A stretch of DNA of 64,000 nt. Origin: Haemophilus paraphrohaemolyticus (GTDB lineage Bacteria; Pseudomonadota; Gammaproteobacteria; Enterobacterales; Pasteurellaceae). The stretch covers positions 223,258 through 287,257 of the forward strand of contig NZ_MUXX01000002.1 in assembly GCF_002015045.1 (NCBI RefSeq), written 5' to 3'. The translations under genes and the position numbers were made by a program. The notes under the pieces are model-generated. The model worked only from the letters and a program-made list of their open reading frames with translations. It was not told where the DNA came from and did no database searches. Positions within the stretch are counted from its first letter, which is position 1. Each line of letters begins with the position of its first letter. Shown here in pieces: positions 25,931-35,825 of this stretch.

Positions 25931-28600
25931 ATGAGCGAAAAATTAGATGTTCAACCCGCTAAGATTAGACAACCTCGCCGAATTTCCCCTTTCTGGCTTT
26001 TGCCGATTGTGGCATTTGCGATTGGTTGTTTATTATTTTTCCAAATTTTGCAAGAACGTGGGCAGATGATCACCATTCGTTTTAACGAAGGGGATGGTAT
26101 TACGGCGGGTAAAACGGCAATTCGTTATCAAGGCTTGCAGATTGGTGTGGTCAAAAAAGTCTATTTTGTAGATAACCTTAAACGTGTGGAAGTGGAAGCA
26201 GAAATTAACCCAGAAGCTCGTTCTGTACTAAAAGAGGGAACGCAATTTTGGGTAGTAAAACCGACCGCTTCACTTGCGGGTGTTTCGGGGTTAGATACCC
26301 TTGTTTCAGGCAACTACATTACGCTAAAACCTAGCGATGATCCCAATGCAAAAAGCGAAGATGAGTTTATCGCTCAAGATGAACCACCTGTAGCAATTGC
26401 CACTGATGGTGCATTGTTGATTAAGTTAGTATCGGATGATCTCGGTTCACTGACAACAGGCTCACAAGTCTATTTCCGCAAAGCGCCCGTAGGGCAAGTA
26501 GCCGACTACCGTTTTAGTGCAGATCGTAAAAAGGTCGAGATTGATATTTTAATCAATAAAAAAGATGTCGGCTTAGTGAAGAAAAATAGTCGCTTCTGGA
26601 ACATCAGCGGCGTGAACGTAAAAGCGGGAATGTCGGGCGTTGATCTCTCAATGGATAGCTTGGCTTCTGTGGTGATGGGCGGTGTTGCGTTTGATTCCCC
26701 AGATAATGATGAACCCGCTGAACAAGGGCAAAGCTATGCACTTTATCCAGATTATAAATCAGCAAAACGCGGTGTCGATATTCAAATTTTAGTACCGATG
26801 GATGAAGGGTTAAAACTACAAGAAACGGGCGTATTCCATAAAAACGTGCAAGTGGGCGTATTAACCGATTTAGATATTCCCGTTGAGAATGACAGCATTT
26901 TTGAACAATTACAGCCTGAGCAGAAAAAAGGTATGCTCAAAGGCGTGTTGTTAATTGATCCCAATTATGTACATTTGTTTAAAACTGATACGAAAATTTT
27001 ACTCAGAGAGCCAAAATTCAGCCTAAATAAAGAGCAAATCAGCAAAATTGGCGAGCTATTCCGCGGTGATTACTTTGATGTACTAAGCGGTTCAGGCGAG
27101 GCAAAAACGCAATTTACGGTTGAAAAAGAGGAAGATTTCTTACTTCATTTACCAAATATGCTGGCATTGGCGTTCCAAGCGTCAGAATCTTATGGCGTAG
27201 ATGAAGGGCAAGGCATTTATTACAACGATGTACAAATTGGCGAAATTTTAAAACGAAAACTCACATTGAATAACGTTGAGTTCCAAGGGGTGATTTATCC
27301 TCCGTATCGTCATTTGGTTGGGCAAAATAGTAAATTTGTGGCGATTTCTAACTTAGATGTCAATATCGGGCTAGATGGTTTACGCATTAAAGCAGGCTCG
27401 CCAAGTGATTGGGTGAAAGGTGGTGTGCGTTTAATTTCAGATAAGCCAACGGGTGAGGCAAAAAGTGAATACCCGCTTTACAAAGACACCGATCACGCTG
27501 AGCTTGGTGTAGCATCTAGTGAAAAACGAGCGACGCTGACACTTTCTGCAAAAGAGCTTTCTGGCATAAGCCAAGGTTCTGTAGTGCTTTATCGTGACTT
27601 CCAAGTTGGGGAAGTGCTGAAAGTGAGCCCAACTCAAAAACAGTTTGAAGTTGAACTCTTTATTGAGCCTGCTTATCGCCACTTAATAAGCGATAAAAGC
27701 CGTTATTGGGTTGAACCTGCTGTCTCTGCTGATGTGTCGCTTAAAGGGGTAAATATTCAAGCTGCACCAATTATACGAACGCTTAAAGGGGCGATTAGCT
27801 TTGATAATCAATCGGGCAGTGGCAGCAAAACCCTTTTTGCAAGCAAAGATAAAGCCCTTTCGGGTAATACTTACCTCACGTTAATTGCTAAAGATGCTTC
27901 CAAGCTATCAGAAGGAATGGACATCAAATATATGGGGTTGACCGTGGGTAAGGTCGAAAAACTTGAATTGCAAAATGCAAGAAAACAGATAAAAGCGACC
28001 GCTTATGTCGAAGGGCAATATTATCCATTGCTTACTAAAGCAGGCAGCAAATTTAATGTGATCTCGCCTGAAATTTCTACTTCGGGTGTGAAAAACATTG
28101 ATGCTGCATTGCAAAACTATATTAACGTGGAAGCGGGGAGCGGTAAGACTGAAACTCAGTTTTCTCTTGAGGACACGGATACCCTCAAAACCACTTACGA
28201 CAGTGGTTTCCCTGTAATTGTGGAAACCAGCGATGCGCAAGGTATTCAAGTTGAAGCACCCGTTTTCTACCGCGGAATGCAGGTAGGTATTGTCAAAAAA
28301 ATGAGCTTAAGTGAGCTAGGCGATCGGGTCTTTATTCACTTAGCGATTGAACATAAATATCAGAATTTGGTGCGTAATAACACCGAATTCTGGGCAGCTT
28401 CAGGTTACACGATGGATATTAGCTTACAAGGCGTGAGTATGAATTCGGGAACAATGTCGCAATTGTTAAACGGTGGTATCGCATTCTCAACCCCATCAGG
28501 CAGAGTAGTGCAACCACAGGCGAAACCAAACCGCCATTTCTTATTACAACGTAAAATTCCGCAAGAAGCCCCAGAATGGGATCAAGGAATTGCGGAATAG
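25931..28600 (+). CDS. letB: lipophilic envelope-spanning tunnel protein LetB (MCE family, seven MCE domains)
   Basis: Long MCE protein that forms a hollow tube across the periplasm for lipid traffic between inner and outer membranes. It has 889 residues against 877 in E. coli LetB (YebT). One N-terminal membrane helix (about residues 23-42) is followed by seven MCE repeats, beginning near ITIRFNEGDGI, GALLIKLVSDD, VDIQILVPMD, NMLALAFQASE, ATLTLSAKEL, TYLTLIAKDA and FPVIVETSDA. Each has the typical Y.(G/D).(Q/K)VG turn. PqiB has only three such domains, so LetB fits. Its membrane partner LetA is not adjacent; lpxM precedes it by 15 bases. Confidence 0.9.
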   Translation: MSEKLDVQPAKIRQPRRISPFWLLPIVAFAIGCLLFFQILQERGQMITIRFNEGDGITAGKTAIRYQGLQIGVVKKVYFVDNLKRVEVEAEINPEARSVLKEGTQFWVVKPTASLAGVSGLDTLVSGNYITLKPSDDPNAKSEDEFIAQDEPPVAIATDGALLIKLVSDDLGSLTTGSQVYFRKAPVGQVADYRFSADRKKVEIDILINKKDVGLVKKNSRFWNISGVNVKAGMSGVDLSMDSLASVVMGGVAFDSPDNDEPAEQGQSYALYPDYKSAKRGVDIQILVPMDEGLKLQETGVFHKNVQVGVLTDLDIPVENDSIFEQLQPEQKKGMLKGVLLIDPNYVHLFKTDTKILLREPKFSLNKEQISKIGELFRGDYFDVLSGSGEAKTQFTVEKEEDFLLHLPNMLALAFQASESYGVDEGQGIYYNDVQIGEILKRKLTLNNVEFQGVIYPPYRHLVGQNSKFVAISNLDVNIGLDGLRIKAGSPSDWVKGGVRLISDKPTGEAKSEYPLYKDTDHAELGVASSEKRATLTLSAKELSGISQGSVVLYRDFQVGEVLKVSPTQKQFEVELFIEPAYRHLISDKSRYWVEPAVSADVSLKGVNIQAAPIIRTLKGAISFDNQSGSGSKTLFASKDKALSGNTYLTLIAKDASKLSEGMDIKYMGLTVGKVEKLELQNARKQIKATAYVEGQYYPLLTKAGSKFNVISPEISTSGVKNIDAALQNYINVEAGSGKTETQFSLEDTDTLKTTYDSGFPVIVETSDAQGIQVEAPVFYRGMQVGIVKKMSLSELGDRVFIHLAIEHKYQNLVRNNTEFWAASGYTMDISLQGVSMNSGTMSQLLNGGIAFSTPSGRVVQPQAKPNRHFLLQRKIPQEAPEWDQGIAE

Positions 28601-28625
28601 AAAGATTTATTATTAGGAGAAAATT

Positions 28626-29135
28626 ATGCCTTTATTAGATAGCTTTAAAGTAGACCATACTAGAATGAATGCTCCAGCAGTTCGCGTTGCAAAAACAATG
28701 ACAACGCCAAAAGGTGATACCATTACCGTGTTTGACTTACGCTTCTGCCGCCCAAATATTGATATTCTGCCTGTGCGTGGTATTCATACCATGGAACACC
28801 TTTTCGCAGGCTTTATGCGCGATCACTTAAATAGCGAAAACGTAGAAATTATTGATATTTCGCCAATGGGTTGCCGCACTGGGTTTTATATGTCGTTAAT
28901 TGGTGCACCAAGCAAACAAGATGTGGTAAAAGCGTGGACAGCTTCAATGGAAGATGCGTTAAACAAAGTGCCAGATGTATCAAAAATTCCAGAACTAAAC
29001 GAATACCAATGTGGTTCATACAAAGAGCACTCTTTAGAAGAAGCTCACCAAATTGCTCGTGATGTGTTAGCAAAAGGGATTGGCATAAATCGCAACGAAG
29101 ATTTAGCGTTGGATGAGAAGTTGTTAAATCTGTAA
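28626..29135 (+). CDS. luxS: S-ribosylhomocysteine lyase (autoinducer-2 synthase)
   Basis: Cleaves S-ribosylhomocysteine to homocysteine and DPD, the precursor of autoinducer-2, and so recycles the activated methyl cycle. It has 169 residues. Metal ligands His54 and His58 are in [10 protein letters not shown] with Glu57, and the third ligand is the Cys of EYQCGSY near residue 128. The active-site Cys is in [14 protein letters not shown] precedes the start. It follows letB by 25 bases and ends the rnf-lpxM-letB-luxS row. Confidence 0.96.
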   Translation: MPLLDSFKVDHTRMNAPAVRVAKTMTTPKGDTITVFDLRFCRPNIDILPVRGIHTMEHLFAGFMRDHLNSENVEIIDISPMGCRTGFYMSLIGAPSKQDVVKAWTASMEDALNKVPDVSKIPELNEYQCGSYKEHSLEEAHQIARDVLAKGIGINRNEDLALDEKLLNL

Positions 29136-29164
29136 GAATCTAAATTTATATAGTAAGTAAAATA

Positions 29165-29208
29165 TTAAGCGGTAAAATTCTTATCAAATTTTACCGCTTG
29201 TATTATTT
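29165..29208 (+). terminator. terminator after luxS with uptake-signal core
   Basis: AAGCGGTAAAATT (29167-29179) pairs with AATTTTACCGCTT (29187-29199); ACCGCTTGT at 29193-29201 is a perfect uptake signal. A/T-rich flanks make it usable by the ABC gene on the other strand as well. Confidence 0.8.
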
Positions 29209-29218
29209 AAAACTTCAT

Positions 29219-31066
29219 CTAATGCACATCATCATCCACTAAAAAACCACCGCTTTGGTGTGCCCAAAGTTTGGCGTAAACGCCACCTTGAGCAAGTAAT
29301 TCTTCGTGTGAACCTTGTTCGACGATTTCGCCTTTGTCTAATACAATCAAGCGATCCATCGCCATAATGGTTGATAAACGGTGAGCAATTGCCACCACAG
29401 TTTTGCCTTCCATTAAGTGCGTTAGGTTCTCTTGAATTGCCACTTCTACCTCAGAATCTAAAGCACTAGTTGCCTCATCTAACAATAGAATTGGGGCATC
29501 TTTCAGCATTACGCGTGCAATCGCAATGCGCTGGCGTTGTCCGCCTGAGAGTTTCACGCCACGTTCGCCTACATGAGCATCAAAGCCCGTTCTGCCTTTG
29601 GCATCTTGTAAGTTCGGGATAAACTCGCTAGCTGCCGCTTGTTCAACGGCTTTCAGCATCTCTTCTTCCGTGGCACTCGGTTTGCCATACATCAAGTTTT
29701 CACGCACGGAACGGTGTAACAACGAAGTATCTTGAGTCACCAAACCAATTTGTGAACGCAAACTTTCTTGTGTGATGTCGCGAACGTTCTGACCATCAAT
29801 CGTAATTGAGCCGTTTTGAATATCGTAGAAACGGAGCAATAAGTTCGTCAGCGTTGATTTTCCTGCTCCACTGCGCCCAACTAAACCGACTTTTTCACCT
29901 GGTTTAATCGTTAGATCAAATTTTTTGAGCAATGGTTTACGCGGATCGTAAGCAAAATCAACATGCTCAAATTTAATTTCACCTTTAGTTACGGCAAGCG
30001 GTTTTGCATCGGCTTTATCTACAACGCTATGTGGTTTAGAAAGCGTTCCCATACCATCTTGCACTGTGCCGAGATTTTCAAACAAGCGGGCAAATTCCCA
30101 CATAATCCATTGCGACAAGCCTTTAATGCGTAACGCAAGGGCAGTTGAAGTTGCAATTGCCCCCGCACTCACAAGATCTTGCGACCAAAGCCACAAGCCA
30201 ATACCTGCCGTAGAAACGATTAAACTGATGCTAGTGAAATTAGTGAGTGTTTCAATCACAGTCACCAAACGCATCTGTTTATGCACCGTAACCATAAATT
30301 CTTCCATCGACTCTTTCGCATACGCCGATTCACGATTGCCATGTGAGAAAAGTTTTACTGTGGTGATGTTGGAATAAGCATCGGTAATTCGTCCTGTCAT
30401 TAGGCTTCGTGCATCTGACTGCTCTTGAGCAGCAAGAGCTAATTTAGGTACGAAAATTTTGATGGTTAAACCAAGCGAAATTATCCATAGAATAAAGGGT
30501 AAAAACAACCATCCATCAAATTGCAACAAGATCACACTTGACGTCGCAAGGTAAACGGCAACATAAACCAGCATATCCGCACAGGTCATCACCACATCAC
30601 GCACAGCAAGCGCGGTTTGCATCACTTTTGCAGAAACTCGCCCAGCAAATTCGTCTTGATAGAAGCCCATACTTTGCCCAAGCATCAAGCGGTGGAAATT
30701 CCAACGCAAACGCATAGGGAATACACCTTGCAAACTTTGGAAGCGAATACTGCTTGATAAAAAGACAAACAATACGCCTAAGATTGCGATGCAAAACATG
30801 GTGATAATTGAACCGCTTTTCTCTGTCCAAAGTTCAGACGGGCTGAAGCGATTGACCCAATCGACCAATTCGCCCATAAATTGAAACAGAACCGCCTCAA
30901 TAATCCCCACGCTTGCCACCAAAATAGTAAGCAAAATCAGGTAAAATCGCATTCCTTTTGTCGCATCATAAATGAAAGGAAACAAACCTGATTTTGGGGT
31001 TTTAGGCTGTTCGTTTGGATAGGTTTCGATTCGATTTTCGAACCAAGTGAATAATTTATTGAACAT
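29219..31066 (-). CDS. ABC exporter, fused membrane and ATPase domains (ABCB type)
   Basis: 615-residue half-transporter with about six membrane segments (residues 38-340) and a C-terminal ATPase. Walker A is GLVGRSGAGKST, the signature is LSGGQRQRIAIAR, Walker B is ILLLDEATSALD and the switch is AIAHRLSTI. All catalytic residues are intact. A homodimer is expected. The substrate cannot be told from sequence; relatives include multidrug exporters and Haemophilus HI0663. It stands alone between convergent luxS and the NSS gene. Confidence 0.88.
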   Translation of the reverse strand: MFNKLFTWFENRIETYPNEQPKTPKSGLFPFIYDATKGMRFYLILLTILVASVGIIEAVLFQFMGELVDWVNRFSPSELWTEKSGSIITMFCIAILGVLFVFLSSSIRFQSLQGVFPMRLRWNFHRLMLGQSMGFYQDEFAGRVSAKVMQTALAVRDVVMTCADMLVYVAVYLATSSVILLQFDGWLFLPFILWIISLGLTIKIFVPKLALAAQEQSDARSLMTGRITDAYSNITTVKLFSHGNRESAYAKESMEEFMVTVHKQMRLVTVIETLTNFTSISLIVSTAGIGLWLWSQDLVSAGAIATSTALALRIKGLSQWIMWEFARLFENLGTVQDGMGTLSKPHSVVDKADAKPLAVTKGEIKFEHVDFAYDPRKPLLKKFDLTIKPGEKVGLVGRSGAGKSTLTNLLLRFYDIQNGSITIDGQNVRDITQESLRSQIGLVTQDTSLLHRSVRENLMYGKPSATEEEMLKAVEQAAASEFIPNLQDAKGRTGFDAHVGERGVKLSGGQRQRIAIARVMLKDAPILLLDEATSALDSEVEVAIQENLTHLMEGKTVVAIAHRLSTIMAMDRLIVLDKGEIVEQGSHEELLAQGGVYAKLWAHQSGGFLVDDDVH

Positions 31067-31092
31067 GAATTCCCTAAGATAGAAGGTTTAAG

Positions 31093-31122
31093 ATAAAACA
31101 AAGACGCACCATGATGCGTCTA
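31093..31122 (-). terminator. terminator of the NSS transporter gene
   Basis: GACGCA / TGCGTC hairpin (31103-31120), followed on the minus strand by TTTGTTTTATCT. Confidence 0.65.
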
Positions 31123-31192
31123 TGAAAATGATGAAAAATATTATACTTTTTTAAGCTGACTAAAAAAGCTTAAAATTTCGCCACTATTTTCT

Positions 31193-32548
31193 TTAAAGCG
31201 AATTAAAGAAAATCACCAGGATAATGACTGGAATCACAAATCTTACGTAATTAAACCAAAGATTTGTAAATGTCCTACCAGCGCCTAATTCTTCTTTGGC
31301 TTCATCTTTTAAAACAAAACCAACGAAAATAGCACTACCTAATGCGGTTAAAATAAAGAGAATATTACCGCTGATGTAGTCGAAAGCATCAAAAATGCTT
31401 TTGCCTATAATGGTTGTATCTTTCCAAAGATTATCGCCTAATACAGAAGGAATATTTCCTAAAATGAAAATAACACATAATGTCACAGCAATTGCTTTTT
31501 TGCGCCCTATTTTCGTTTTTTCTTGTAAAGCGGTAATAATCACTTCATAAATTGTTAATGATGTCGTTAATGCAGCAACCACTAATAAGCCAAAAAAGAT
31601 GATCGCAAAAATCGTTCCGCCCCACATATTTGAGAATACGATAGGTAAGCTTTGGAAGACGAGTGTTGGACCTGAATCAGGTGGAACACCAAAACTAAAG
31701 AGCGATGGGAAGATCATAAATCCTGCAAGTACCGCAATAATGGTGTTCATAATGCCAGTAATGGTTGCAGTTTTTACTAGGTTTTCATTTTTGTCTAAGT
31801 AGCTTGAAAGCGTGATTAACACACCGAAACCAAGGCTTAATGCAAAGAACACTTGTCCTAATACAAACACGAAAAGTTGTGGCGTAATTTTAGAGAAATC
31901 TGGCATTAAGTAGAATGAAATCCCTTCCATTGCGCCAGGTAAGGTAACGTTACGAATTACCATCACAAGCAAGAAGACAAAAAGAATTGGCATTAAATAT
32001 TTAACGGAACGTTCAATACCATCAACGATCCCTTTGACCAAAATGAAGTAGTTTACGATAACGAAAAGAAGCGTGTAGGCAATAATGCCCCACAGATTAT
32101 CGTGGATATTCTCTTTTAAAAAAGATGCTGTGTATTCCACATTAAGTGGCTGAGAAAAATCTAGTTTGCCTGTTAAAAGACTGCCGATATATTCAAGCAC
32201 CCAGCCACCAAGCACCATATAATAGGCAAGAATCCCGAAAGCCCCAAGCAAACTAGTGTAACCTAAAACTTTCCAACCTACGGCAATTTTTTTACCATTT
32301 GCATGACCGCTAAACGCATCAATTGCATTCACTTTCATTCGGCGACCAATGACGTTCTCAACTAAGATCATCGGAATACCGATCACAATCATTGCAACAC
32401 AAAATAAGAAAACATAAGCACCACCACCATTTTCACCGACTAAATAGGGAAAACGCCACGTTGCACCGAAGCCGACAGTTGCGCCTGCAACGGTCATCAC
32501 ATAAGCTAATCGGCTCGACCAAGACTGTCGTTCTTCTTGATTAGACAT
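31193..32548 (-). CDS. neurotransmitter:sodium symporter (NSS/SNF) family transporter
   Basis: 451-residue inner-membrane sodium symporter, probably for an amino acid. The family start is visible in RLAYVMTVAGATVGFGATWRF, which resembles the TM1 sodium and substrate site, and YLVGENGGGAYVFLF follows. About eleven hydrophobic segments can be counted, the number of many bacterial NSS members. In TM1 the classical GxGNxWRFP is GFGATWRFP, so the usual Asn is Ala, as in some bacterial relatives. It lies just downstream of lpxA, where lpxB stands in E. coli. Substrate unknown. Confidence 0.87.
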   Translation of the reverse strand: MSNQEERQSWSSRLAYVMTVAGATVGFGATWRFPYLVGENGGGAYVFLFCVAMIVIGIPMILVENVIGRRMKVNAIDAFSGHANGKKIAVGWKVLGYTSLLGAFGILAYYMVLGGWVLEYIGSLLTGKLDFSQPLNVEYTASFLKENIHDNLWGIIAYTLLFVIVNYFILVKGIVDGIERSVKYLMPILFVFLLVMVIRNVTLPGAMEGISFYLMPDFSKITPQLFVFVLGQVFFALSLGFGVLITLSSYLDKNENLVKTATITGIMNTIIAVLAGFMIFPSLFSFGVPPDSGPTLVFQSLPIVFSNMWGGTIFAIIFFGLLVVAALTTSLTIYEVIITALQEKTKIGRKKAIAVTLCVIFILGNIPSVLGDNLWKDTTIIGKSIFDAFDYISGNILFILTALGSAIFVGFVLKDEAKEELGAGRTFTNLWFNYVRFVIPVIILVIFFNSL

Positions 32549-32620
32549 AAAAAATAAAATCTCCTAAAACAAATTTACCCTGTTCGGAAACAGGGTAAAC
32601 CTGGATAAACACACTAAAAA

Positions 32621-33415
32621 TTAACGAATAATACCACGTGTTGAGCGCTTGAAGAAATCAAGATAAACCGCAACCACAGGCTCTTTTAACGCCATTTCTT
32701 CTAATTCTGGTAAAATTTCTTCTACCGTTTTGCTTGATGTGTAAATTAACTTATAAGCAGCTCGAATCGCGTGCATTGCTGGTTTATCAAAACCGCGACG
32801 TTTTAAGCCTTCAAAGTTAATACCGAATGGGCGAGCGTGGTTACCTTGTGCCATCACATAAGGAGGTACATCTTGGCTAACCATTGAACCACCGCCAAGC
32901 ATCACATGCGAACCGATCACAGCAAATTGGTGAATCGCAGACATCCCACCTACAATTACAAAATCATCTAACGTCACGTGCCCTGCAAGCGTGCCGTTAT
33001 TTGCAATGATACAACGATTACCAATGCTACAATCGTGAGCAATGTGGCAGTTAATCATAAATAAATTATCGTTTCCAACACGCGTTACACCACCACCTTG
33101 CACAGTACCACGGTGAATAGTCACGCTTTCGCGGATACGGTTACGATCACCGATGATCGTTTTAGTCGGCTCGCCTTGATATTTTAAATCTTGGTTAATT
33201 TCACCAATACTCGCGAATTGGAAAATATGGTTATCTTCACCAATCTCAGTAATGCCGTTGATCACCACGTGCGAATGAATTTTGGTTCTCGCTCCTATTT
33301 TGACATCTTTACCGATAACTGAAAATGGTCCAATTTCAACGTGAGCACCAATTTGGGCACCTTCTTCTACAATCGCTAATGGGCTGATTTTTGCAGTTGA
33401 ATCAATTAAACGCAT
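32621..33415 (-). CDS. lpxA: acyl-[ACP]--UDP-N-acetylglucosamine O-acyltransferase
   Basis: First enzyme of lipid A synthesis; transfers 3-hydroxyacyl from ACP to UDP-GlcNAc. It has 264 residues, close to E. coli 262. The N-terminal part is a left-handed beta helix of hexapeptide repeats ([LIV]-G-x4), and the catalytic His is in [11 protein letters not shown] near residue 127. The C-terminal helical domain is complete. It is the last gene of the uppS-lpxA cluster; lpxB does not follow. Confidence 0.96.
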   Translation of the reverse strand: MRLIDSTAKISPLAIVEEGAQIGAHVEIGPFSVIGKDVKIGARTKIHSHVVINGITEIGEDNHIFQFASIGEINQDLKYQGEPTKTIIGDRNRIRESVTIHRGTVQGGGVTRVGNDNLFMINCHIAHDCSIGNRCIIANNGTLAGHVTLDDFVIVGGMSAIHQFAVIGSHVMLGGGSMVSQDVPPYVMAQGNHARPFGINFEGLKRRGFDKPAMHAIRAAYKLIYTSSKTVEEILPELEEMALKEPVVAVYLDFFKRSTRGIIR

Positions 33416-33440
33416 AATAAACTCCCCTTCCTAATTTGGG

Positions 33441-33905
33441 TTATTTTCTTGCACACATTAAGTCTGCTTCACAAGCCAATTTGCCATCTACATAGGCCTT
33501 ACCTGTAAATTTGGTAATACCACGTTTTTCTGTTAGAAATTCCACTTCTAAAACTAGCTGATCACCTGGCACAACAGGGCGTTTAAAGCGTGCATTATCA
33601 ATTGCAGCAAAATAATAAAGCTCGCCCTCTTTCATTTTACCATAGCTCGCCACCGCCAAAATACCCGTTGCTTGAGCCATTGCCTCTAAAATTAATACGC
33701 CAGGGAAAATCGGTTTTTGTGGGAAATGACCTGTAAAGCAAGGCTCATTAACACTCACATTTTTTACTGCTCTTAACCATTTACCTTCTTCATAATCTGT
33801 TACACGATCGACTAAAAGGAATGGATAGCGATGCGGTAGCATATCCATAATTTCCGTGACTTCAATTACCTTTGGTTCTCTATTTTCTTGAATTTCAATT
33901 GTCAT
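33441..33905 (-). CDS. fabZ: 3-hydroxyacyl-[ACP] dehydratase FabZ
   Basis: Dehydrates 3-hydroxyacyl-ACP in fatty-acid elongation and so competes with LpxA for 3-hydroxymyristoyl-ACP. It has 154 residues. The hot-dog-fold motifs are [13 protein letters not shown], then the catalytic His in [11 protein letters not shown] and the Glu in LEAMAQ. It is 25 bases upstream of lpxA and 37 bases downstream of lpxD, the standard order. Confidence 0.96.
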   Translation of the reverse strand: MTIEIQENREPKVIEVTEIMDMLPHRYPFLLVDRVTDYEEGKWLRAVKNVSVNEPCFTGHFPQKPIFPGVLILEAMAQATGILAVASYGKMKEGELYYFAAIDNARFKRPVVPGDQLVLEVEFLTEKRGITKFTGKAYVDGKLACEADLMCARK

Positions 33906-33942
33906 TATTTAAAAGACCTCTATCAATTTGATTAAATTCAGT

Positions 33943-34968
33943 TTATTCAGCTAGTTTTTTTTCTAATGCTTTCACACGCTCATTGATTTTATCAATATTC
34001 ATTGTTAAAGCTGCCGTTTTACGCCATTGTTTATTTGTTTGAGCAGGAATCCCCGAAGAATAAATACCTTTCTCGGTAATTGGCTTCATAATCATACTCA
34101 TACCTGTAATAATTGCTCCATCACAAATTTCCATATGACCATTTAACACGCTTGCCCCACCAATTTGGCAGAAACGTCCTACTTTTAAGCTTCCCGCCAT
34201 AATAACGCCACCTGCAACCGCTGTACCATAACCAATGTGAACATTATGAGCAATTTGGCAAAGATTATCGATAATCACATTATCTTCAATCACAGTCGGA
34301 TCAAGGGCACCACGGTCAATACAAGTGCAAGCCCCAATTTCCACTCGGTTACCAATAATGACACCACCTGTTTGCGGGATCTTAATCCATTGCCCTTTAT
34401 CATTGGCATAACCGAAACCATCTGAGCCAATCACAGCTGAAGACTGAATTAAGCAATGCTCACCAATTTTAACTTGATGATAAACAGAAACATTTGCCCA
34501 AAGCTGTGTGCCCTTACCAATCTGGCTATTTTTACCAACAAAGCAACCGGCTCCGATAACCACATCATCCCCAAGCTCTACGCCAGCCTCAATGACCGCA
34601 TTCGCACCAACCGATACATTCAGCCCTAATTTTGCTTCAGGCGAAATCACCGCACTTGGATGAATATTAGAAGCTGCTTTGGGTGTGCTGTCCATATATT
34701 GAGCGAGTAAGGCGTAAGCCAAATAAGGGTTAGCAACAATCACAATATTTTGATCTTCTCGACAAAACTGAACATCGTCTTCGTTCACAATAATCGCTCC
34801 CGCTTGGCAAGCGGTTAAATTTTCGCGATATTTTGCATTAGAAATAAAGGTAATTTGCGAGCCATTTGCCTTGTCTAAAGCAGCAATACTTTGAATAGGC
34901 AAATCGGTGTTACCTCTAACAGTACCACCGATATGCTCCGCTAATTCAATTAAACGGAAAGTAGCCAT
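33943..34968 (-). CDS. lpxD: UDP-3-O-acylglucosamine N-acyltransferase
   Basis: Third step of lipid A synthesis; adds the N-linked 3-hydroxyacyl chain. It has 341 residues, the same as E. coli. An N-terminal uridine-binding domain (residues 1-100) is followed by a hexapeptide-repeat helix and a C-terminal helix. The catalytic His region reads [12 protein letters not shown]. Its start codon overlaps the skp stop by one base. Confidence 0.96.
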   Translation of the reverse strand: MATFRLIELAEHIGGTVRGNTDLPIQSIAALDKANGSQITFISNAKYRENLTACQAGAIIVNEDDVQFCREDQNIVIVANPYLAYALLAQYMDSTPKAASNIHPSAVISPEAKLGLNVSVGANAVIEAGVELGDDVVIGAGCFVGKNSQIGKGTQLWANVSVYHQVKIGEHCLIQSSAVIGSDGFGYANDKGQWIKIPQTGGVIIGNRVEIGACTCIDRGALDPTVIEDNVIIDNLCQIAHNVHIGYGTAVAGGVIMAGSLKVGRFCQIGGASVLNGHMEICDGAIITGMSMIMKPITEKGIYSSGIPAQTNKQWRKTAALTMNIDKINERVKALEKKLAE

Positions 34969-35750
34969 TATTTTTTCGCTTCTTCAGGTTTAGCTTGCTC
35001 AGTTTTTGTTGCATCTGCTTTAGGTGCGTCTACTTTTTGTTCAGGCAATTTAATTTCTGGATGTTTTGCTTTAATTGCATCTAACACAGCTTCAGTGATA
35101 TCTTTACTTTCATCTTCCGCATAAAGTGCAATTTGTGGTTGAAGAATTAAGGTATAGCCTTTCGCTTTAGCCACTTCTTTAATAGTTGCATTCACTTCAT
35201 CAATCGCAGTTTTTTGTGCTTCTTGAGGATTTAAACCACCACTATTTTTATTTGCATCTTCAATTTTTTGTTGGAAAGCATCGGCACGTTTTTGGAAATC
35301 TTCTGCTTTTTTCGCAAACTCTTGTTCACGTTTTTGAATTGCAGCCACTTTGTTTTCAAAAGCTTTCGCTTTGCCTTCAATTTTTGCTTGTCGAGCTTGG
35401 ATCTCTTTAGCACGTAAACGCGGTGCATCTTTCTCTAATTGGGCAACCTCTTTTTTCAATGTTGCTTCAACGGTTGCTTGTTCTTTTTGAAGATTTTTTG
35501 CATCAATATTTAATGCATTACGCTCAGCCGTTAGCTTTTTATTTTCTTCTGCTAATTTTTTATCTTCATCAGCAAATTTAGCCTGATTTTCTTTCATAAA
35601 GTTTTCAAATTTAATTGAAGCATCAAGGAGAACTGGATGGTTCTGCATCACATAACCAGGATCAACAAAACCGATGGTATCTGCTGCACTTACTACAGCT
35701 GAAGTAGCAAGTAAAGCACTTAATGCACTGATTTTAAATAATTTTTTCAT
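34968..35750 (-). CDS. skp: periplasmic chaperone Skp/OmpH, unusually long
   Basis: Trimeric jellyfish-shaped chaperone that carries unfolded outer-membrane proteins to BamA. A signal peptide is clear, with likely cleavage after VVSA (residue 22), then [11 protein letters not shown]. At 260 residues it is about 100 longer than E. coli Skp (161). The extra length is in the central charged coiled-coil (residues 60-165) and in an Ala/Lys/Pro/Glu-rich C-terminal tail after about residue 235. The C-terminal body motif ([26 protein letters not shown]) is conserved. It sits between bamA and lpxD as in E. coli. Confidence 0.93.
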   Translation of the reverse strand: MKKLFKISALSALLATSAVVSAADTIGFVDPGYVMQNHPVLLDASIKFENFMKENQAKFADEDKKLAEENKKLTAERNALNIDAKNLQKEQATVEATLKKEVAQLEKDAPRLRAKEIQARQAKIEGKAKAFENKVAAIQKREQEFAKKAEDFQKRADAFQQKIEDANKNSGGLNPQEAQKTAIDEVNATIKEVAKAKGYTLILQPQIALYAEDESKDITEAVLDAIKAKHPEIKLPEQKVDAPKADATKTEQAKPEEAKK

Positions 35751-35825
35751 TTTTTGTCCTTAATTTAAACGAATGAAAGCGGTCAAATTTGCAAATTATT
35801 TTACTAAATCAACCGCTTGTAAGAA

